Below, piece after piece: positions 5,851 through 7,567 of a DNA stretch of 7,567 bases; position 1 is the first letter of the stretch, and every line of letters starts with the position of its first letter. The translations under genes and the position numbers were made by a program. Origin of the DNA: CAZOMR01 sp964580655 (lineage in GTDB: Bacteria; RBG-13-61-14; CAZOMR01). Below the pieces are notes generated by a model, which saw nothing but the letters and a program-made list of their open reading frames with translations, was not told the origin of the DNA and did no database searches. Location of the stretch: contig CAZOMR010000167.1 of the NCBI GenBank assembly GCA_964580655.1, positions 1-7,567 of the forward strand, written 5' to 3'.

Positions 5851-5944
5851 GGAGAGATGGCCGAGCTGGCTGAAGGCGCACGATTGCTAATCGTGTGTGC
5901 GCTGATGAGGCGTACCGAGGGTTCGAATCCCTCTCTCTCCGCCA
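5851..5944 (+). tRNA. tRNA-Ser(GCU)
   Basis: 94-base class II tRNA with encoded CCA. The acceptor GGAGAGA (5851-5857) pairs with TCTCTCC (5934-5940); the discriminator is G5941 and CCA is 5942-5944. The anticodon stem CACGA/TCGTG encloses TTGCTAA with anticodon GCT at 5886-5888. The variable arm has the six-pair stem GTGCGC/GCGTAC with one G-U pair. The T-arm is GAGGG-TTCGAAT-CCCTC. It reads AGC and AGU. No separate promoter is obvious, so it may share the transcript of the first tRNA. Confidence 0.97.
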
Positions 5945-5969
5945 ATGAAAATTTTAGGGGGCAGGAATA

Positions 5970-7427
5970 GTGAAAAAGATCGTTTTTATCGAGCCAGGTT
6001 CTCCTGATGTCCATGTATTTAGTCGCTTCGGCCTGCCGCGTCTCGGGGTGATACTCCTGGGCACTATCCTGAAGCAGGCTGGATATGATGTCAGGATTTA
6101 TGTGGAGGATATGGAGAGGATCAATTTAGAGGACGTCTTGAATGCTGACCTGGTCGGAATATCCACCATCTCATCCACCGCGCCGCGAGCTTATGCGATT
6201 GCGGATCAGCTCTTGGAAAAAGGTGTGCCAGTGATGATGGGCGGCCCCCATGTTACTTTCATGCCAGAGGAGGCGCTTGAGCACTGCGATTTCGTGCTCA
6301 GGGGCGAGGCTGAAGAGAACATTATCGCTTTTTTGCAGGCCCTGGAAAGAGGCTCCGGGATAGAGCAGGTGCCCGGTCTTTCCTTCAAGCTGGGCGACAG
6401 TTTTTTTCACAACCCTTCAGCACCGCGCTGTATGGACCTGGATAAACTTCCCTTTCCAGACTTCAGCCTGATCAACGGCAAGTTGAAGGGAGTCCAGCCC
6501 ATGCTAACCTCCCGCGGCTGTCCTTATAACTGCTCCTTCTGCGCGGTCACCGAGATGTTCGGACACCGCTACCGGTTCCGCTCTATTGACAACATCATGG
6601 AGGAACTGAGAACAGTCCCTAAGGACAAGCTGGTTTTTTTCTATGATGATAATTTCACGGCCAATCTCAAGCATACCAAGGAGCTTTTACAGCGCATGAT
6701 TGACGAGGGGGTCACGCCCAAGTGGAGTGCGCAGGTGCGGGCCGACTGCACCAAGGACATCGAGTTGCTCGAGCTGATGCACGAGTCCAACTGTTACTAT
6801 GTCTACATCGGCATTGAGTCCATCAATCCGGAGACGCTCAAGGAATACCGGAAGGAAATCACCCTGAAGGAGATAGAGAATTGCATCCGCCGGCTTCATG
6901 CCTATGATGTGAGGGTGCACGGCATGTTCGTGTTCGGCGGCGAGAACGATAATACTGAGGTTATCGAGAGCACAGTCCGGTTCGCCACCCGCAACCGTAT
7001 TGATACAGTTCAATTCCTCATTCTGATACCCATCCCTGGCACGGACTTCTTTCGCCAGATTCGCGAGGAAGACCGGATACTAAGCGAGGATTGGAGTTTC
7101 TACGATGGTCATCATGTAGTTTTCCGGCCGAAACAGATGAGTGCGCTTGAGTTGCAGATGGGCATGTTCCATGCAATGCGCAAGTTTTACTCGGTCTCTG
7201 AGATCATCAAGGTGTTCTTCCGTTTTGATTTCATGGCCTTCATTTACAAGTCCTATGCCCGCCGGCTTTTGCTTAAATGGTGGAAGGGCAACCGCGACTA
7301 CTTTGAAGTTGTCCGCAATCTTCCAAAGACCGCGGAGGTCCGGCTTGAGGGCCTTCGCCGCACAGCGGAGGACATCAGGGAGCAATTCCGCCATATTGGC
7401 CGCCGGGAGGAAGAGTCCAAACGATAA
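5970..7427 (+). CDS. B12-binding-domain radical SAM protein, substrate unknown
   Basis: 485-aa cytosolic iron-sulfur enzyme. Residues 1-140 look like a cobalamin-binding Rossmann domain, with GLPRLGVILLGTIL (21-34), a VGISTISS strand (62-69), GVPVMMGGPH (85-94) and VLRGEAEE (109-116). The classic DxHxxG cobalamin motif is absent, as in many members. The radical SAM core begins at SRGCPYNCSFC (181-191), whose C184, C188 and C191 hold the 4Fe-4S cluster; GIES (281-284) and IPIPGTDFF (353-361) follow. The tail (about 400-485) is basic and aromatic-rich, including LLKWWKG. This layout is shared by BchE-, HpnJ- and methyltransferase-type enzymes, so a C-methylation or rearrangement is possible but unproven. 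GTG 5970 has AGGGGG 8 bases upstream. It starts 25 bases after tRNA-Ser(GCU) and may be read from the tRNA promoter. No pathway partner is in view. Confidence 0.92.
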   Translation: MKKIVFIEPGSPDVHVFSRFGLPRLGVILLGTILKQAGYDVRIYVEDMERINLEDVLNADLVGISTISSTAPRAYAIADQLLEKGVPVMMGGPHVTFMPEEALEHCDFVLRGEAEENIIAFLQALERGSGIEQVPGLSFKLGDSFFHNPSAPRCMDLDKLPFPDFSLINGKLKGVQPMLTSRGCPYNCSFCAVTEMFGHRYRFRSIDNIMEELRTVPKDKLVFFYDDNFTANLKHTKELLQRMIDEGVTPKWSAQVRADCTKDIELLELMHESNCYYVYIGIESINPETLKEYRKEITLKEIENCIRRLHAYDVRVHGMFVFGGENDNTEVIESTVRFATRNRIDTVQFLILIPIPGTDFFRQIREEDRILSEDWSFYDGHHVVFRPKQMSALELQMGMFHAMRKFYSVSEIIKVFFRFDFMAFIYKSYARRLLLKWWKGNRDYFEVVRNLPKTAEVRLEGLRRTAEDIREQFRHIGRREEESKR

Positions 7428-7444
7428 TTAAGCCTGGCTCAAAC

Positions 7445-7465
7445 TTTTCAGCATTATGCTGAAAA
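7445..7465. repeat. short perfect inverted repeat after the radical SAM gene
   Basis: TTTTCAGCAT and ATGCTGAAAA are perfect 10-base arms around one base, 17 bases after the stop. No T-run follows on either strand beyond the arm itself, so intrinsic termination is uncertain; a protein-binding site is an equal possibility. The rest of 7428-7567 shows no gene. Confidence 0.5.
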
Positions 7466-7567
7466 ACCACTTTATGAGACTTTACCTGAAGTCTTGCGGC
7501 TAACTATCCGGATTTAATCAAAAAAGCAGTTGTGGTGGCAGGGCGGCAAATAAACCTTGGTTTGCCT

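Noticed and set aside
5628..6014. Open frames across the tRNA region on both strands, including a minus-strand frame containing AEREGFEPSVRL
   Set aside because: They are translations of the two tRNA-Ser genes and the repeat. This kind of false peptide is a common misannotation over serine tRNAs.
7541..7567. Possible hairpin AAACC/GGTTT (7552-7556, 7559-7563) at the window end
   Set aside because: The stem is only five pairs with a two-base loop and the sequence is cut off, so no terminator or repeat can be argued.
1..7567. CRISPR array, phage, defence or toxin-antitoxin genes
   Set aside because: No regularly spaced direct repeats and no matching protein motifs were seen on either strand; all large frames are accounted for by housekeeping-type genes.

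Overview
The window holds eight protein genes and two tRNA genes, all on the + strand, with short gaps (none over 180 bases). Everything reads as ordinary bacterial housekeeping DNA. The most unusual material is in the gaps, which carry GC-rich palindromic repeats. The organism looks like a Gram-negative, probably anaerobic bacterium. Three things point that way: the membrane (Fo) part of the ATP synthase is encoded apart from the rest, dihydroorotate dehydrogenase is the NAD-linked PyrK/PyrDB type, and there is a cobalamin-binding radical SAM enzyme. This fits Desulfobacterota, Nitrospirota or a related candidate phylum, but no marker here settles the phylum.

Layout. Bases 133-1946 are an Fo gene cluster, atpZ-atpI-atpB-atpE, encoding an assembly protein, subunit I, subunit a and subunit c. 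It ends after atpE without atpF/H/A/G/D/C, so the stalk and F1 genes must lie elsewhere. A 45-base hairpin with a T-rich tail (1980-2024) follows and may act as the terminator. Bases 2083-2592 encode a RimI-type N-acetyltransferase. After a repeat-containing gap comes a tight set, pyrK-pyrD-galT (2731-5466). PyrK and PyrD form the NAD+-dependent dihydroorotate dehydrogenase, and the third gene is a GalT-family nucleotidylyltransferase. The two junctions are a 4-base ATGA overlap and a 4-base gap. Bases 5641-5944 carry tRNA-Ser(UGA) and tRNA-Ser(GCU), both with CCA encoded, separated by a second kind of palindromic repeat. The last gene (5970-7427) is a B12-binding radical SAM enzyme of unknown substrate that starts 25 bases after the second tRNA. 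The final 140 bases are non-coding as far as can be seen.

How the parts relate. The atp cluster makes the ion-conducting rotor and its stator partner plus assembly factors. PyrK/PyrD make orotate for UMP synthesis. The GalT-like enzyme uses nucleotide sugars, so its place beside pyrimidine genes is suggestive but unproven. No convincing new multi-gene system was found. The points most worth a second look are the double-hairpin repeat family after gene ends (one copy nested in another inverted repeat upstream of pyrK), the proton-channel residues of subunit a, the signal-peptide-bearing subunit c, and the orphan radical SAM enzyme.
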